64,000 bases of DNA. Source: Nostoc punctiforme NIES-2108 (GTDB taxonomy: Bacteria > Cyanobacteriota > Cyanobacteriia > Cyanobacteriales > Nostocaceae). Of the stretch, positions 19,409 to 29,151 are shown piece after piece. Position numbers and translations under genes: made by a program. Every line of letters starts with the position of its first letter. Within the stretch, counting starts at the first letter, position 1. Location of the stretch: positions 164,520 through 228,519 of the forward strand of contig LXQE01000096.1 of assembly GCA_003326195.1 (NCBI GenBank), given 5' to 3'. The notes beneath the pieces are model-generated. The model searched no databases. It saw only the letters and a list, made by a program, of their open reading frames with translations, and was not told the DNA's origin.

Positions 19409-21829
19409 CTAACGGTGTTTATGCTGTTCTAATAGCTGTTGCGCTCTTGGCTTGTAAATTAAATAGAACAAAGCCTCGATATAGCGCAACAAATCTTCCC
19501 GATTTTCCTTTGAGGTAAAGTTCCAGAAGCCATAAATCCGTGCTAATGATAACAGCTTGCTAGTGTGGATTTTCCAAGTATAAGTGCTATAAACTCGCTC
19601 AATTCCTCGCTGGGCAATTTCATTCCAATAGTTAGGATTTTGCTCGCATTTAGTGATGAATTCCACAATTTTTGTGGCTGTTTCTTCTAAATTTGTTGGG
19701 TTAATCAAAAAGCCATTAACCTTATCTTGAATAATCTCTAATGGCCCACCAAACTGGGTGGCAAAAGTCGGTAATCCTGAAACCATCGCCTCTAAAATTG
19801 TCAAACCAAAAGCTTCAAATAAAGCTGGTTGTACAAAAATTCCCTGATGATCGGCAATGACTCGGTAAATTTCACCAGAATCAGTTTTAGTCAGGCGCAC
19901 ACCCAACCAACGAATCTTCCCGTGGAGATTGTACTGGTCAATTATTTGGTAGAGTTTGATAATTTCGTCACGTTCTTCGTTGTCGCCTGATTCTTCGACG
20001 CGTAATTTACCGGCTACCAAAATTAAGTTGCAATGCTCTTGTAATTCTTTACTTTGACCATAACATTCAGCTAAACCTGTGAGGTTTTTGATGTGATCGA
20101 GACGCGCCATTGAGAAGAGAGGGCGCTTGTTAGGATCGTCGAGTTTGCCAAAGATTTGTGTGGGATCTTCTAGAGTAAAGAGGGTTTCTGCAAGGCGTTG
20201 GCGATCGCTCTCTACCCGGTCTTTATTTCGGGTGTAGGGGAAGTAATTATTTTCGTTTACTCCCGGCGGTACAACATTAAATTTGGGACTAAATAATTCA
20301 ATGCCATTAGTAACATGATACAACTCCGGCATGGTAAAGCACTTATAAGATTCGTACTGTCCCACACTATCTGGTGTTCCGACAATTTCTTGGTAGGTGC
20401 TGCTAATCACAAAATTGGCAGCATTCATCGCAATCAAATCAGCTGTGAATTGCAAGGAAAAATGATATTTATCCTCCAATTCTTGCCAGTAAAGGTTACT
20501 GAACAAGTATTTAGATTTTTCTAAAGCATGGGCAACGTTGCATTGAGTAACTTTTAAACGCCGCGCCAGCAAGAATGCTATTAAGTTCCCATCAGTATAG
20601 TTTCCAACTATTAAGTCAGGTGTGCCGTGAAATTCTGCCCGTAGTTCTCTTTCGGAATCAATGGCGAAAGTTTCTAGGTAAGGCCAAAACTCAAACCGAG
20701 AAATCCAGTTTTGAGTCATGTTAGGGTTAAATTCCCGTAAAGGCACTCGCAAAATCCAGGCATTTTCGGTACCGTGGACTTTTTCTAGCCGTTGATTACA
20801 AAGGGTCCCATCACTATTGGGAATCAAGCGGGTGAGAATAATTACCTTTGGCTCGACATTCAATTTCTCTAAACCCGCAAGCAGGACATCTTCTTGTAGC
20901 TGCTTTTCTAGGCTCTTTGCCTGGTCGAGAACGTAAACTACTTGACCCCCAGTATCGGGACGCCCTAAAACTCCCTCTTGCCCAAACCAACCGTGAGCTG
21001 ACACCAGAACGATTCTAAAAATCATCGGGACACGAGAAATGAATGCTTCTAGGGTCTGAGGATCGGCAGAATCAATCAATTCATCGAGAATATTTAAGGT
21101 TTCCCGCACTCGCGCTGCGGTGTTACCCCAACCCGGCTCAAAACCCATTGACTGCAATTGGAAGCGGAATTGTTCGTAGGGTTCATCTTCGGGGCGATTA
21201 TTAACAAAACCGATAGCTTTCTTAACTTGCTCAGAAAGTTGCTGCTGTGATTGAATGCGATCGTTGACTAGCAGTTGCACACCGTTGTAGTGGTGCAGGC
21301 GCAAGAAATTCAACAAGCTGTCCAGCAATTGTTTGGAGTCTTGAAAGATTTTGCTGGATAGATAGCGGTTAAGAAATTGCACCCCCTTACCAATATTTTT
21401 GGGGTCGCGGATGATTGGGGTGTAGTCATAAAACGGGCCGAAGTCCAATTCTAGCAGGTCGCCCTCGTTGGGATGATATTTGTTCACCAAGCGATCGCGC
21501 AGATCCAACAAATCCTGCACCGTCATCGGCTCAATGCTTAAGTCTGATGTCAACCAATAAACTTCTTGGCTGGCAATCTTAGAACGGATGATGAAACAGA
21601 AGTTTGAGTCCTCCTGAATTATTTCCTGAGTATAGTAAATGAGTTTGCCTAACTCCGAGGAAGTGTAAAAGCCTTCAGGTTTCTGGGATTTGGAGCAATA
21701 TTCACTATATACATTGAGTATATCGTTCCGTAGCAAGTACTTCTTTTCTTGTTGGCGTAATTCACTAATAAAGGAACGTAAATCACTTTTTTCTTCACTA
21801 TCTAAGACTGCTTGAAGCAATTCAGACAT
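19409..21829 (-). CDS. susA: Sucrose synthase (806 aa from MSELLQ start; ORF open to 21907)
   Basis: LVSAHGWFGQEGVLGRPDTGGQVVYVLDQ, GT-B fold motif ALFEAFGLTILEAMVSGLPTFATQFGGP. Confidence 0.94.
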   Translation of the reverse strand: MSELLQAVLDSEEKSDLRSFISELRQQEKKYLLRNDILNVYSEYCSKSQKPEGFYTSSELGKLIYYTQEIIQEDSNFCFIIRSKIASQEVYWLTSDLSIEPMTVQDLLDLRDRLVNKYHPNEGDLLELDFGPFYDYTPIIRDPKNIGKGVQFLNRYLSSKIFQDSKQLLDSLLNFLRLHHYNGVQLLVNDRIQSQQQLSEQVKKAIGFVNNRPEDEPYEQFRFQLQSMGFEPGWGNTAARVRETLNILDELIDSADPQTLEAFISRVPMIFRIVLVSAHGWFGQEGVLGRPDTGGQVVYVLDQAKSLEKQLQEDVLLAGLEKLNVEPKVIILTRLIPNSDGTLCNQRLEKVHGTENAWILRVPLREFNPNMTQNWISRFEFWPYLETFAIDSERELRAEFHGTPDLIVGNYTDGNLIAFLLARRLKVTQCNVAHALEKSKYLFSNLYWQELEDKYHFSLQFTADLIAMNAANFVISSTYQEIVGTPDSVGQYESYKCFTMPELYHVTNGIELFSPKFNVVPPGVNENNYFPYTRNKDRVESDRQRLAETLFTLEDPTQIFGKLDDPNKRPLFSMARLDHIKNLTGLAECYGQSKELQEHCNLILVAGKLRVEESGDNEERDEIIKLYQIIDQYNLHGKIRWLGVRLTKTDSGEIYRVIADHQGIFVQPALFEAFGLTILEAMVSGLPTFATQFGGPLEIIQDKVNGFLINPTNLEETATKIVEFITKCEQNPNYWNEIAQRGIERVYSTYTWKIHTSKLLSLARIYGFWNFTSKENREDLLRYIEALFYLIYKPRAQQLLEQHKHR

Positions 21830-22184
21830 AGCAACTCCACTAAATGACGATGTTTGCATTGTTAACTTTCTAGGTGAGACAAATAAGCCCCACCTTTTGT
21901 TAGACATATATAAACACGAAACAACACAGATAAATTATATTTACCTGTGTACCTACAAGTATCAACTTTTCAGCAGGCACTTAAATCATGTTCTACTTTA
22001 CTTAAAGTATCTATGACTCAGTATTTTTGGATCTCACTAAAGGAATACAATTTTTATTTCTTTTGATAGATGTTAGTTAAATAACTGCATAATAAGATTT
22101 GGGGCACAAATTATCACGCCCTCAATTGCTTCATGCGATCTTTACTATATCATTTATTTGCGTATATATATATTGATTATCAGC

Positions 22185-22295
22185 ACATACAGCATAATTC
22201 AGAATTCATTAATCAGAATAGGCTGCGCTAACAGAAGTACAAGAGGCTTTGATACTTAGCTTGTATAGTTCACTAACTTGAAATATGCTGTATGT
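22185..22295. repeat. MITE-like repeat (family with ACATACAGCATA ends), copy A
   Basis: Perfect 12-bp ends acatacagcata / tatgctgtatgt; core ggctgcgctaacagaa shared with 23613-23736. Confidence 0.72.
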
Positions 22296-22536
22296 AAGGT
22301 AAATAATTTCAAAAATCAAATATGATTTATATATTGTGTTAATTTGGGAAATAAATAATAGTCTTGCCATAATCTCTTTTTAAATACTTGAAATAAAAGT
22401 TAATACTTTTGCTGAAGTTTAACTATTTAGTTCAACTTAAATGAATTAAAATCAATTTTTGTTTAAAAACAGACTAGTATTGATTTGCCATAGTTATAAT
22501 TTAGGCATAAAAGTTGTTTAAATTTGGTCAATTTAT

Positions 22537-22653
22537 ATGGCTACCAATACAGATAAGTTAACAGCTTCTGACCACAGTATAGGCAACATTCTGATTATGT
22601 CTTTACTTGCCTTCTGTGGGCTGACTTTGATCATTCTTCTAGGCATTTTTTAA
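22537..22653 (+). CDS. Putative 38-aa single-TM small protein
   Basis: MATNTDKLTASDHSIGNILIMSLLAFCGLTLIILLGIF*; not in ORF track because short. Confidence 0.45.
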   Translation: MATNTDKLTASDHSIGNILIMSLLAFCGLTLIILLGIF

Positions 22654-23010
22654 CAGTTAAATGTGCGTTCAAAAACTTCTGACACTCAAATTCCCGACTT
22701 CTCCAAGAAATCGGGAATCTTAATATCAGTAGCTCATGCTCCAGAGAAGTATGAACATCTGCTTAGTCTGATAGCGTAGTAACAGGTACTCTATCCTTAG
22801 CCAGTCTCGTAGAGAAGTAGCTAAAAAGTAGATTTGCTTATATACATCAACTTTTGGATAAGATAAAGTAATGAATTATTATAGATTTGTAACCCTTCCA
22901 AGTCTATGAACTCGTAGACAAGAGATAATTGCTAAAGTAATGGTTATGAATGTTCAGAACCACAACCTATCTTTATATAGGAATATATATATCAATATGA
23001 GATTATATAG

Positions 23011-23084
23011 GGCGAACGATGGGAATCGAACCCACGAATGGTGGTACCACAAACCACTGCCTTAACCACTTGGCTACGCTCGCC
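23011..23084 (-). tRNA. tRNA-His (GTG)
   Basis: Cloverleaf readable: G-1:C73 pair, anticodon stem GTGGT/ACCAC with loop TTGTGGT (anticodon GTG), TTCGATTC T-loop. Confidence 0.94.
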
Positions 23085-23206
23085 ATTCAACAATTGAATT
23101 ATAGCAATAATTTGGCAATCGATCAAGAGTTTTTGTTCAAGGAACGGACTTAGTTGATTTAGAGTCTCTGGAATCTAACGATTACAATGAATTTTACTTG
23201 GCAAAT

Positions 23207-23590
23207 ATGAAACCATTGACCATCATCGCGTATACTGGAGCAGCAGTAGGCCTCGCCGCCTTGGGTGTGACAATGGCGAAAACCAATCCTAGTCAAGTTG
23301 AATATGAAGAATATGCAGTTCAACGCCTGACAAAATACTTAAAAACCGATGTATGTAAAAAAACTACGAATATTATAGAAAATTTAATCCGTTTTAATTG
23401 TGATAAGTTAGTTGACTCCGCTAACCCACAAATCCAAGGAATTATTGCCAAGACTACAGAAAGGCAAGATTTTATGATTTTTAGCATTTACCGTACAGAT
23501 TTAAAAATAAATTCTTGGATACCTTCATACAAATTTGAAACGGTAGGAGCTTTTGATCAATTTTATACTTACACTGCCGAAGAACAATAA
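23207..23590 (+). CDS. DUF4359-like small protein with N-terminal hydrophobic segment
   Basis: MKPLTIIAYTGAAVGLAALGVTMAKTNPSQVEYEEYAVQRL; TTG start at 23198 also possible. Confidence 0.65.
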   Translation: MKPLTIIAYTGAAVGLAALGVTMAKTNPSQVEYEEYAVQRLTKYLKTDVCKKTTNIIENLIRFNCDKLVDSANPQIQGIIAKTTERQDFMIFSIYRTDLKINSWIPSYKFETVGAFDQFYTYTAEEQ

Positions 23591-23612
23591 GGTAAGCAGC
23601 AGGGGAAGAATA

Positions 23613-23736
23613 TACAGCAGAATTTAGGAGTCAGAATTCAGGAATCAGAATCGGCTGCGCTAACAGAATAAAAACAAGCTTTATACCTGCTTTTGAAACA
23701 AATAGTTGTGTACTTTACAACTTGAAATCTGCTGTA
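23613..23736. repeat. MITE-like repeat, copy B of the 22185 family
   Basis: tacagcagaattt / aaatctgctgta ends; cggctgcgctaacagaa core; fragment also at about 57641. Confidence 0.72.
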
Positions 23737-23856
23737 AAAGTGATTAAGAATAATTCTGTTTAGTAATTGATAATAGTTTCAATAATTACTAGAGTACTTA
23801 TGAACCCCGGCTTAATCTTAAGTAAGATATAGTAACTGAAAGTTCGAGCTTTACCG

Positions 23857-24582
23857 ATGTCATCTGCCTATCTGTTATTATCTCACGGAAGTCGCGATCG
23901 CCGCCCAGAAATTGCTATGCAGCAACTAGCTAGTCTGGTATGTCAGAAATTGTCAAGCGAACATTTGGTTGGCATCGCTGCTTTAGAAATGAGTCCTCAA
24001 CCTTTACACGAGCAGATTCAACAATTTGCTAAAAACGCTTTTGGCGATTGCTCACAGTCTCAAAATGAGAATCGCCTCAAAATTGTACCGCTATTTTTGC
24101 TGCCGGGAGTGCATGTGATGACAGACATTCCCGCCGAAGTAGCACTCGCACAACAGGCTACTGGTCAAGATACAATCGTTGAGTTGCAACCATATTTAGG
24201 TTCTCATCCTAATTTAGAAAAATTGTTGGCAAAGCAAATAGCTCCTATCAAAGCAGAAGCATGGATTCTCTTAGCTCATGGTAGCCGTCGCCCAGGTTCG
24301 CAAAAAACTGTGGAAGCAATGGCGGCGAGTTTGGGAGCCGTGACTGCTTATTGGGCTGGACCTCCTAGTTTAGAATCACGGGTAAAAGAGTTGGTAACTG
24401 CTGGTTATCGGGAAATAGCAATCTTGCCATACTTTTTATTCGCTGGTGGAATAACCGATGCGATCGCCACCTCAATAGAGGATCTAAAATTACAATTTTC
24501 TGCGGTGAATTTCCAATTGGCGGAGCCACTGGGAGCAAGTGCAGAATTAGCCGAGCTAATTTGGGATTTAACACAGAGATGA
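23857..24582 (+). CDS. Sirohydrochlorin cobalto/ferrochelatase (CbiX-like)
   Basis: YLLLSHGSRDRRPE and WILLAHGSRRPG duplicated chelatase motifs; adjacent to cobA. Confidence 0.88.
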   Translation: MSSAYLLLSHGSRDRRPEIAMQQLASLVCQKLSSEHLVGIAALEMSPQPLHEQIQQFAKNAFGDCSQSQNENRLKIVPLFLLPGVHVMTDIPAEVALAQQATGQDTIVELQPYLGSHPNLEKLLAKQIAPIKAEAWILLAHGSRRPGSQKTVEAMAASLGAVTAYWAGPPSLESRVKELVTAGYREIAILPYFLFAGGITDAIATSIEDLKLQFSAVNFQLAEPLGASAELAELIWDLTQR

Positions 24583-25358
24583 ACCGCACAGAAAAACAGG
24601 AGAACAAGTATTTGGGAAAGGTTTATTTAGTAGGTGCGGGGCCAGGAGATCCAGGATTAATTACCTTGAAGGCGAAAGGTTTGTTGGAATGTGCAGATGT
24701 AGTCATCTATGATGCCTTGGTGAGTCCGGCAATTCTGGCAATGATTAATCCTCAAGCCGAGCAAATTAATGCTGGTAAACGTGCGGGAAGACATTCGTTA
24801 TTGCAGTCAGAAACAACTCAATTGCTGATTGAGAAAGCGCAAGATCATGCAATTGTAGTGCGGCTCAAGGGTGGCGATCCGTTTATTTTTGGTCGCGGTG
24901 GCGAAGAGATGGAAGAATTAGTCAAAGTTGGAATATCAACGGAAGTAGTGCCAGGCATCACTTCGGGAATTGCAGCGGCAGCATACTCAGGTATTCCTTT
25001 GACGCATCGGCTCTATAGTTCATCAGTGACATTTGTAACTGGTCATGAAGCGGTGGGTAAGTATAGACCGCAAGTGAATTGGAGTGCGATCGCTCACGGT
25101 TCCGAAACCATTGTAATTTATATGGGAATTCACAATCTGCCTTATATTGTGGAAGAATTAAGTACTGCTGGGTTGAATTTAGAAACGCCGATTGCTTTAG
25201 TGCGCTGGGGTACGCGACCAGAACAAGAAGAATTGATAGGGACATTGGAAACAATTGTCGAGCAAGTAGAGGAAACTGGATTTAGTGCGCCTGCGATCGC
25301 AGTTATTGGGCAAGTAGTGAAGATGCACAGTATTTTATCTGGTTGTCGTCCAGTTTGA
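24579..25358 (+). CDS. cobA: Uroporphyrinogen-III C-methyltransferase
   Basis: VYLVGAGPGDPGLITLKA, RLKGGDPFIFGRGGEE, VVPGITSGIAAAAYSGIPLTHR; ATGA overlap with upstream stop. Confidence 0.94.
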   Translation: MNRTEKQENKYLGKVYLVGAGPGDPGLITLKAKGLLECADVVIYDALVSPAILAMINPQAEQINAGKRAGRHSLLQSETTQLLIEKAQDHAIVVRLKGGDPFIFGRGGEEMEELVKVGISTEVVPGITSGIAAAAYSGIPLTHRLYSSSVTFVTGHEAVGKYRPQVNWSAIAHGSETIVIYMGIHNLPYIVEELSTAGLNLETPIALVRWGTRPEQEELIGTLETIVEQVEETGFSAPAIAVIGQVVKMHSILSGCRPV

Positions 25359-25512
25359 TAGTTGGTTTGAAGGTTGTCCAACATTTGACCTGCACATAAA
25401 ATCATTCTCGCAAACGGTCGGTTTTGCGAATACTTAATCTCTATACTTAATAGTGATTGACATAACCACTTGATAATGATAGTTATGGTATAAAAAAAGT
25501 TTCGAGAACGAA

Positions 25513-26952
25513 ATGAAAAACTATCCCTATTTGTCCACAAAGGAAGCTGCTTCAAAAATAGGTATTTCTGAGCAAAGGGTTCGTACTCTATTGCGTAGTG
25601 GGGATATCAAGGGACAGCAGGTAGGGAAAGTGTGGGTTATGGAGCCGGAGGCAGTTGAAGATTACATTAACCGGACCAAGGGAAATTATCCTGTAGATAG
25701 GACGAGCAAGGAAAATCATCACCAAGCAGTTAAAGCCATTTCTTTTTTCTCAGGCGCTATGGGACTGGATCTTGGTTTTGAGAAAGCAGGTATCGAAATT
25801 TCCCTTGCGTGTGAGGTGGATAAGCACTGCCGACAGACCATAGTTGCAAACAAGCCAGATATTGCACTTTTGGGGAATATAGCGTCTTATACTGCTCAGG
25901 ATATCCTAGATCGTGCCAAACTAGCCAAAGAAGATGTAGATATTATGTTAGGCGGACCACCCTGCCAAGCTTTTTCCACAGCAGGGGCAAGGCGTGGTTT
26001 CAAAGATGAGAGGGGCAATATATTCTTAAAGTACATTGAACTTATCTTAGAAATAAGCCCAAAATATGCCGTCATCGAGAATGTAAGAGGTTTTCTTTCA
26101 GCACCATTACTGCACCGCCCTCACTCAGAAAGAGGAAGCGGCAGTATTCCCTTATCCAGAGAAGAAATGCCAGGTGGTGCTTTGAAATATATTGTGAATG
26201 AACTTCGTAAAGGTGGTTACAGTATCAGCTTTAACTTATACAACACGGCAAATTATGGTGTCCCCCAAATTAGGGAAAGAGTGGTCATGATCTGCCATCG
26301 TGGAAAGAAAAAGGTTCCTTATTTATACCCCACACATTCAGAAAGTGGTGATTTTGGTCTTGATACGTGGATAACCCTACGTGAATCTATTGCAGATTTA
26401 AGCCAAAGTGAGGCAGAGTATATCGAGTTCCCAGAAGGGAGGCTAAAGTATTACAGAATGTTAAAAGAGGGTCAATATTGGAAACATCTACCTGAAGAAT
26501 TGCAGAAAGAAGCATTAGGAAAATCCTATTACTCAGGTGGAGGGAAAACTGGTTTCTTTAGACGCTTGTCATGGGATAGACCAAGCTGTACTTTAGTGAC
26601 ATCCCCAGCCATGCCAGCAACGGATATCTGTCACCCAGAACATCTGCGCCCGTTAAGTATTCAGGAATATAAACGTATTCAGCAATTTCCAGATAGTTGG
26701 GTTATATGTGGTTCCCTCATCGAGCAATATCGGCAGATAGGGAATGCCGTACCTGTCGGTTTTGGAGAAGCAATAGGCAAAGCGATCCTTGCACACATGA
26801 GTGGTAAGATAAAACATCCCCCCTTGAACTTTCCATTTTCACGTTATAAAGGTAACGATGATGTTTTATGGGAAGCTAAAATTAGTGAGTCGTTAGAAGA
26901 GATAAAACCGATCCAAGGTTCGCTTTTTGCAACAACAGCATATCCTGTATAA
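25513..26952 (+). CDS. DNA cytosine-5 methyltransferase with N-terminal HTH (SinI-like, predicted GGWCC)
   Basis: SFFSGAMGLDLGFEKAG, GGPPCQAFSTAG, IENVRG, QIRERV, RQIGNAVP motifs; STKEAASKIGISEQRVRTLLRSGDIKG HTH. Confidence 0.93.
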   Translation: MKNYPYLSTKEAASKIGISEQRVRTLLRSGDIKGQQVGKVWVMEPEAVEDYINRTKGNYPVDRTSKENHHQAVKAISFFSGAMGLDLGFEKAGIEISLACEVDKHCRQTIVANKPDIALLGNIASYTAQDILDRAKLAKEDVDIMLGGPPCQAFSTAGARRGFKDERGNIFLKYIELILEISPKYAVIENVRGFLSAPLLHRPHSERGSGSIPLSREEMPGGALKYIVNELRKGGYSISFNLYNTANYGVPQIRERVVMICHRGKKKVPYLYPTHSESGDFGLDTWITLRESIADLSQSEAEYIEFPEGRLKYYRMLKEGQYWKHLPEELQKEALGKSYYSGGGKTGFFRRLSWDRPSCTLVTSPAMPATDICHPEHLRPLSIQEYKRIQQFPDSWVICGSLIEQYRQIGNAVPVGFGEAIGKAILAHMSGKIKHPPLNFPFSRYKGNDDVLWEAKISESLEEIKPIQGSLFATTAYPV

Positions 26953-26955
26953 GAG

Positions 26956-27645
26956 TTAGGACTTTATCTCTCTTAAAGCAACAAAGTATTTTTCAACATA
27001 CGATTTGAAGCCTTCTTCTGAAAGCTGTTCTTTTCCTTCCAATGAGGGGAATTTAGACCAGTTGTCCCCCTTTCTTTTAGAAAAAGTTCGGAACCATTTT
27101 TTAATTGGGGTTCCCTTACGGATAGCGGCAGAAGAAGAGTTTTCAGTATTATCTCTATTTTTTACTTGTAGCGATTGCCAGACATTTTTGTTATCAAAAT
27201 ATATAAAATCAACTGCTTTAACTATATAACCAGAACACCATATCCATCCATGCGGCTCAATAACTGTCGCAACGTACCTTTCTAGCAAATCCCCTACAAT
27301 GTTCTCAGCCCCCATTGATAGGCGATGCAATTCTTCAGCTTTTCCCAATTCCTCATACGGAACTTCAAAATACTTATTCAGGATGATACTTACCATTTCA
27401 TCCGGTATTGTACTAGGTGGCAAGGGTGTTCTTGGGTCACGACCTGTTTTGAAATTTGTAGCACTGGCAATAATATATTCTTCTGTCCCGACGATAGGCT
27501 GATTTTTACCTTTTCGCGGTGAAGCTGCAGCAGGGTTATCCGAAAGAAATCGTATGACCATTGTAAATTTATCGCTAAGTGATGGATCAACACTATCCAT
27601 TGCCTTCTTTGCAATCTCTGCTGAACTTGGTATAAATTCCGACAT
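26956..27645 (-). CDS. Type II restriction endonuclease, SinI-like family
   Basis: Convergent partner of C5 MTase; IVGTEEYI..., LSMGAENIVGDLLERYVATVIEPHGWIWCSG, LQVKNRDNTENSSSAAIRKGT recalled as SinI-family features. Confidence 0.8.
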   Translation of the reverse strand: MSEFIPSSAEIAKKAMDSVDPSLSDKFTMVIRFLSDNPAAASPRKGKNQPIVGTEEYIIASATNFKTGRDPRTPLPPSTIPDEMVSIILNKYFEVPYEELGKAEELHRLSMGAENIVGDLLERYVATVIEPHGWIWCSGYIVKAVDFIYFDNKNVWQSLQVKNRDNTENSSSAAIRKGTPIKKWFRTFSKRKGDNWSKFPSLEGKEQLSEEGFKSYVEKYFVALREIKS

Positions 27646-27711
27646 AGGTTTCTGAAATAAAGCTTGTTGTTTCGTATTCTCCGATAACCCTAGTGTATGA
27701 TCGATAAGGTT

Positions 27712-27868
27712 ATTCGGTTCTGGTGGGAGTCAGCTACCAGAGGTAACGGGGAAAGTTCGGTGCAAATCCGGCGCTGTCCCGCAACTGTGAACCAATTTGA
27801 GATTCAGGAACTAAATCGAAAATCTCAAATTGAGTTAGTCAGGATGCCCGCCGAAATAGATTTATCAG
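27712..27868 (+). promoter_or_regulatory. Cobalamin riboswitch
   Basis: gggaaagttcggtgcaaatccggcgctgtcccgcaactgtga ... gtcaggatgcccgcc core upstream of cobalamin-related genes. Confidence 0.93.
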
Positions 27869-27891
27869 TTTCACATATCTGCGAGGTACAG

Positions 27892-28311
27892 ATGACTACG
27901 ACTGTAAATATTTCCCCAACCATTCCAATGGAAGTTGCTGAACATACTTTATTTGTTTGCAAAACCTGTGCCAGTGTTTGGCAAAATGGAAAACGCTTAG
28001 GTGAAAGTGGTGGTGAAAAACTTTTACACCAACTTCAGCAGCTGGCACAAGAATGGGAGTTACGAGATCAATTTCCGATTCAGGAAGTTGAATGCATGAG
28101 TGCTTGTAATCGTTCCTGTGTAGTCGCCTTTGCTGCTAAAGGCAAATTAACATATTTATTTGGTGATTTAGCCGTTGATGGTAGTGCCTCTGCGGTACTG
28201 GAATGTGCTAGTCAATACTATGCTAAAGCAGATGGTTTACTGCCTTGGTCAGAGCGTCCAGAAGCAATGAAGAAGGGCATTCTGGCAAAAATTCCACCGT
28301 TATCTATCTAA
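27892..28311 (+). CDS. DUF1636 / (2Fe-2S)-ferredoxin-like metal-binding protein
   Basis: VCKTCASVWQNGKRLGESGGEKLL...VECMSACNRSCVVAFAAKGKLTYLFGDL; ORF-track start at 27697 lies in the riboswitch. Confidence 0.83.
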   Translation: MTTTVNISPTIPMEVAEHTLFVCKTCASVWQNGKRLGESGGEKLLHQLQQLAQEWELRDQFPIQEVECMSACNRSCVVAFAAKGKLTYLFGDLAVDGSASAVLECASQYYAKADGLLPWSERPEAMKKGILAKIPPLSI

Positions 28312-28314
28312 ATA

Positions 28315-29073
28315 ATGCGCGTTTTGATTTTGGGTGGGACGGGTGATGCAGCAGAACTAGCTGCCAAAGTTACTACTATCCAAGGGTTAGAAGTAATCAC
28401 CTCTCTAGCTGGACGCACCCGCGAACCGTCAGTACCGCTGGGCGATTTGCGGGTTGGAGGCTTCGGGGGTGTGGCTGGATTGGCTAACTATCTGCGAGTT
28501 ATGCAAATCGACTTATTAATTGATGCAACCCATCCTTTTGCGACTCAAATTTCCTTCAATGCAGCAGATGCGGCAACGGAAGTTGGAGTACCCCGTCTGA
28601 TGTTAATCCGTCCGCCTTGGGAAAAAGAAAGTGGCGATCGCTGGATTGAAGTTGACAGCGTTGCAGCCGCAGCAAAAACCCTGCAAAATCAGGCACAGCG
28701 GGTATTTTTGACAGTTGGTAGGCAAGAACTCGCCGCCTTTGCTCGCCTAGAGAAAATTTGGTTTTTGATGCGGATGATTGACCCTCCTACCGATGATGCT
28801 TTAGTACCACCGGGGATGGTATTGTGCGATCGCGGGCCTTTTACCCTCAATAATGAGAGACAAATTCTGATTGAGAATAATATTGATACCATCGTCAGTA
28901 AAAATAGTGGTGGCGATGCCACAAAGCCCAAGATTATTGCCGCGCGAGAACTAGGCGTGAAAGTTGTAATAGTAAATCGTCCAGCCATACCGCCAGGGGA
29001 GCAGGTTAGCAATGTTGATGCTGCTTTGGTATGGCTATGCGTAGGCGTAGCCCGCCGTAGGCATCGCTGCTAA
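28315..29073 (+). CDS. cobK: Precorrin-6A reductase
   Basis: VLILGGTGDAAELA, IDATHPFATQIS, TVGRQELAAF, VSKNSGG motifs. Confidence 0.9.
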   Translation: MRVLILGGTGDAAELAAKVTTIQGLEVITSLAGRTREPSVPLGDLRVGGFGGVAGLANYLRVMQIDLLIDATHPFATQISFNAADAATEVGVPRLMLIRPPWEKESGDRWIEVDSVAAAAKTLQNQAQRVFLTVGRQELAAFARLEKIWFLMRMIDPPTDDALVPPGMVLCDRGPFTLNNERQILIENNIDTIVSKNSGGDATKPKIIAARELGVKVVIVNRPAIPPGEQVSNVDAALVWLCVGVARRRHRC

Positions 29074-29151
29074 ATAATATAGGCAAGATTGATAATACGA
29101 TCTTTCCTAATTTCCGTATAATACACGGGAACGATCGCAGTAACGACTTCC

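Noticed and set aside
25513-27645. Prophage or integrative element carrying the RM genes
   Set aside because: No integrase, att-like repeats or phage genes visible nearby.
27697-27891. N-terminal extension of the DUF1636 ORF
   Set aside because: Overlaps the cobalamin riboswitch; ATG at 27892 fits better.
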